Positions 61,691-64,000 of a stretch of DNA of 64,000 nucleotides are shown here, in pieces. The DNA is taken from the NCBI GenBank assembly GCA_035296565.1, contig DATHAQ010000012.1, forward strand, positions 1 to 64,000. Direction: 5' to 3'. Below the pieces are notes generated by a model. It saw only the letters and a program-made list of their open reading frames with translations. It was not told the origin of the DNA and did no database searches. Positions within the stretch are counted from its first letter, which is position 1; each line of letters begins with the position of its first letter. The translations under genes were made by a program, and so were the position numbers. The stretch comes from JACCZR01 sp035296565 (lineage in GTDB: Bacteria; Actinomycetota; Thermoleophilia; Solirubrobacterales; Thermoleophilaceae).

Positions 61691-62283
61691 GCGCGGGCGA
61701 CGTCGCCACCTTCGAGCGCTGCATCGCCGTGGGCGGTGTGGCGCTGTTTCCGGCCGACACGGTCTACGGGCTCGCCACCGAGCCGGAGTCCAAGGAGGGA
61801 TTCCGGCGCCTGAACGCGATGAAGGGCCGGGTCCCGGACAAGCCTTCAGCGATCATGTTCTTCTCGGTCGACCTGGCGCTGGCCGCCCTGCCGGAGCTGG
61901 GCGAGCGGACGCAGGACGCGCTCGAGCGTCTGCTGCCCGGCCCGCTGACGCTGGTGCTCCCCAACCCCGCCCGCCGCTATCCGCTGGCCTGCGGGCCGGC
62001 GCCCGACCGCATCGGTCTGCGCGTGCCGGACGTGCCGGCGCTGGCCGAGGCGCGCTGGCCCGTGCTGCAGTCGAGTGCCAACCCGGCCGGCGGGCCGGAC
62101 GCGCGGCGACTGGAGGACGTCGATGAGCGCATTCGCCGGGCGGTCGACCTCCAGCTGGACGGCGGTGAGCTGCCCGGGACGCCGTCCACGGTCGTGGATC
62201 TGAGCGGCTATGAGGACGGGGGGGCCTACGTCGTGCTTCGCGAGGGTGCGCTGTCGGCAGGGGAGCTGGCCGGCAGGCTCTGA
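61681..62283 (+). CDS. tsaC: L-threonylcarbamoyladenylate synthase (Sua5/YwlC/YrdC family)
   Basis: ATG 61681 gives 200 residues and overlaps prmC by 10 bases. Family blocks are ALFPADTVYGLATEPESKEG, MKGRVPDKP, LLPGPLTLVL, IGLRVPD and LQSSANPAGGPDA. It makes the threonylcarbamoyl-AMP intermediate for tRNA t6A37. There is no C-terminal Sua5 domain, so it is the short type. Confidence 0.92.
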   Translation: MGLSAGDVATFERCIAVGGVALFPADTVYGLATEPESKEGFRRLNAMKGRVPDKPSAIMFFSVDLALAALPELGERTQDALERLLPGPLTLVLPNPARRYPLACGPAPDRIGLRVPDVPALAEARWPVLQSSANPAGGPDARRLEDVDERIRRAVDLQLDGGELPGTPSTVVDLSGYEDGGAYVVLREGALSAGELAGRL

Positions 62284-62364
62284 GCGCCCAGGCGCCCGGC
62301 GGCGCACCCGGTCTAGCCGGTGTCGCGGAGGGCGCCCCCGGGGCCGCTGGTACCTTGGCTTGAC

Positions 62365-63648
62365 GTGACCGAGCTCTCATCCGACTACTTCACGCGCCCC
62401 GTCTCCGAGGTCGATCCGGAGATCGCCGAGGTCCTAGATGACGAGGCCCGCCGGCAGGAGACCACCCTCGAGATGGTCGCCTCGGAGAACTTCGCGCCCC
62501 AGGCGATCCTCGAGTGCCAGGGCTCCGTGCTCACCAACAAGTACGCCGAGGGCTACCCCGGCAAGCGCTATTACGGGGGCTGCGAGTACGTGGACGTGGC
62601 CGAGGAGCTTGCCATCGCGCGCGCCAAGGAGGTCTTCGGCGCCGACCACGCCAACGTGCAGCCCCACTCGGGCGCCCAGGCCAACGCCGCCGCCTATCAC
62701 GCTCTGCTCCAGCCCGGCGACCGCATCCTGGGCATGAAGCTCGACCACGGCGGCCACCTCACGCACGGGATGAAGCTCAACTTCTCGGGGCGCCTGTACG
62801 ACGTAGTCGCCTACGGCGTGCGCGAGTCGGACTCGCGCCTCGACATGGAGGAGCTGGCCAAGCTCGCCGAGGAGACGAAGCCCAAGCTCATCCTCGCCGG
62901 CTGGTCGGCCTACCCGCGCCAGCTGGACTTCGTCCGTTTCCGGGAGATCGCCGACTCGGTGGGCGCGCTGCTGATGGTGGACATGGCGCACTTCGCCGGC
63001 CTGGTGGCTGCGGGCGAGCATCCCTCGCCGGTGCCCTACGCCGACGTGGTGACCACGACCATCCACAAGACCATCGGCGGAGCCCGCGGCGGCATGGTCC
63101 TCTGCCGCGAGGACTGGGCCAAGAAGATCGATTCGGCGCTGTTCCCGGGCCAACAGGGCGGCCCTCTGATGCACGTCGTGGCCGGAAAGGCGGTGTCCCT
63201 CAAGATCGCCCAGAGCGACCTGTTCCGCGAGCGCCAGAAGCGCACCCGCGCGGGAGCCGCGGCGCTGGCCGAGGAGCTCATCGGCGCCGGGGTGGACGTG
63301 CTTACCTCCGGCACCGACGTGCACCTCGCCCTGGTCGACCTGCGCGACTCCGAGTTGGACGGCCAGCAGGCCGAGGATCGCCTCGCCGACATCGGCATCA
63401 CCGTCAATCGCAACGCGGTGCCCTTCGATCCGCGGCCGCCCGCGGTGTCGAGCGGAGTCCGCGTGGGCACGCCGGCCCTGGCCACGCGCGGCTTCACCGT
63501 CGAGGACTTCCGCGAGGTGGGCCGGACCATCGGCGAGGCCCTGACCACAGCCGACTTCGACTCCGTGCGCGGTGAGCTGGCTGAGCGCAACCGGGCCCTG
63601 GCCGAGCGCTACCCGCTCTACCCGCAGCTCGCGCCCACCGCGGCCTGA
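62365..63648 (+). CDS. glyA: Serine hydroxymethyltransferase
   Basis: GTG 62365 gives 427 residues. It interconverts serine and glycine with tetrahydrofolate and PLP. Signatures are LEMVASENFAPQAILECQGS, TNKYAEGYPGKRYYGGCEY, DMAHFAGLVAAGEHPSP and VVTTTIHKTIGGARGG with the PLP lysine; the usual THKTLRGPRGG is varied here. The stop overlaps the likely CTG start of the ABC ATPase. Confidence 0.95.
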   Translation: MTELSSDYFTRPVSEVDPEIAEVLDDEARRQETTLEMVASENFAPQAILECQGSVLTNKYAEGYPGKRYYGGCEYVDVAEELAIARAKEVFGADHANVQPHSGAQANAAAYHALLQPGDRILGMKLDHGGHLTHGMKLNFSGRLYDVVAYGVRESDSRLDMEELAKLAEETKPKLILAGWSAYPRQLDFVRFREIADSVGALLMVDMAHFAGLVAAGEHPSPVPYADVVTTTIHKTIGGARGGMVLCREDWAKKIDSALFPGQQGGPLMHVVAGKAVSLKIAQSDLFRERQKRTRAGAAALAEELIGAGVDVLTSGTDVHLALVDLRDSELDGQQAEDRLADIGITVNRNAVPFDPRPPAVSSGVRVGTPALATRGFTVEDFREVGRTIGEALTTADFDSVRGELAERNRALAERYPLYPQLAPTAA

Positions 63649-64000
63649 GCGAGGCGCCGCAGCCAGGAACGCAGGCCGATCGTCGATCGGTCGAGCACGG
63701 CAGCAATGAACTGTTCGAGCTCGAGGGCGTCGCGCTGCTGCGCGGCGGTGAGCCGGTCCTCTCCGACGTCGGCCTGACCCTCGGCGCCGGGGTTACCGCC
63801 GTGCTCGGTCCCTCGGGAGCCGGGAAGTCGTCGCTGCTGCGGCTGCTCTGCCGCCTGTCGGACGCCGACGAGGGCGTCGTGCGCTTCGAGGGCGCAGACG
63901 TCCGCGACCTAGACCCGCTCGAGCTGCGCCGCCGCGCCTGCCTGGTCCCGCAGCTGCCCGCACCGGTCGAGGGCACGGTGGCGGACAACGTCTCGCTCGG
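63645..64000 (+). CDS. ABC transporter ATP-binding protein (partial)
   Basis: The frame runs off the window. From CTG 63645, inside CTGA with the glyA stop, it reads LSEAPQPGTQADRR, then LFELEGVALLRGGEPVLSDV and Walker A GPSGAGKSSLLRLL, and the Q-loop region LVPQLPAPVEGTVADNVSL. No ATG, GTG or TTG lies in frame before the Walker A strand, which supports the CTG start. The short insert and Q-loop spacing recall FetA/YbbL-type ATPases; the permease would be downstream of the window. Confidence 0.8.
   Translation, partial: MSEAPQPGTQADRRSVEHGSNELFELEGVALLRGGEPVLSDVGLTLGAGVTAVLGPSGAGKSSLLRLLCRLSDADEGVVRFEGADVRDLDPLELRRRACLVPQLPAPVEGTVADNVSL

Overview
The window is about 70% GC, densely packed and mostly without mobile DNA. 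Its gene content points to a high-GC actinobacterium, most probably of the Thermoleophilia/Solirubrobacterales type. The reasons are the rpmE, DUF1385, prfA, prmC, tsaC and glyA block, an LPxTG protein, Rpf-like and L,D-transpeptidase wall enzymes, a mycobacterial-type htdX/fabG4/fadA2 locus, and B12-dependent acyl-CoA chemistry. The taxon is inferred from gene content and was not tested by a search. No rRNA, tRNA, CRISPR array or insertion sequence was recognised.

Layout. 1-16.5 kb: envelope and secreted proteins (clan-A glycosidase, sialidase-like BNR protein, L,D-transpeptidase, BON protein), hydrolases, an MFS exporter, a decayed M23 peptidase gene, a split LigD-type repair operon (3'-phosphoesterase plus ATP-dependent ligase), and an FHA-HTH regulator back to back with a Ser/Thr kinase that carries a beta-propeller. 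This stretch ends with an LPFTG wall protein containing two copies of a Cys motif. 16.6-25.8 kb: a VOC dioxygenase, a frameshifted MerR/B12-type regulator, oligoendopeptidase F, an F420/NADP-type reductase, SDRs, a P450 and an SCP2-like/hydrolase fusion. 25.8-31.9 kb: a fatty-acid locus (TetR, MaoC, FabG4-like reductase, thiolase, acyl-CoA dehydrogenase). 32-44.6 kb: a pilin-like secreted protein, a CDF transporter with an orphan solute-binding lipoprotein, a patatin, an acyltransferase, an SRPBCC/acyl-CoA ligase fusion, an Rpf-like protein behind a Crp-type site, leucyl aminopeptidase, a thiolase and a HAD phosphatase. 44.6-49.1 kb: UV endonuclease, then a B12-dependent acyl-CoA mutase whose two subunit genes are separated by an inverted glycosidase gene. 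49.2-56.4 kb: a MarR/DHA2 efflux pair, the etfB-etfA-ETF:QO operon, and a scar region containing a partial second copy of the ETF:QO 3' end. 56.6-64 kb: gpsA, rpmE, a CARDB protein, DUF1385, prfA, prmC, tsaC, glyA and the start of an ABC ATPase.

How the genes fit together. The two thiolases, acyl-CoA dehydrogenase, FabG/MaoC pair, acyl-CoA ligase, acyl-CoA mutase and ETF/ETF:QO form a coherent set for fatty-acid and branched-chain acyl-CoA turnover that feeds electrons to the quinone pool. Many adjacent genes overlap by the four bases NTGA. In three cases the only start that preserves the family N-terminus is a CTG inside CTGA (uvsE, prmC, ABC ATPase), which start-codon models normally miss. 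Other unusual points are an ETF:QO lacking one 4Fe-4S cysteine, several degraded genes, and small families of palindromic intergenic repeats.
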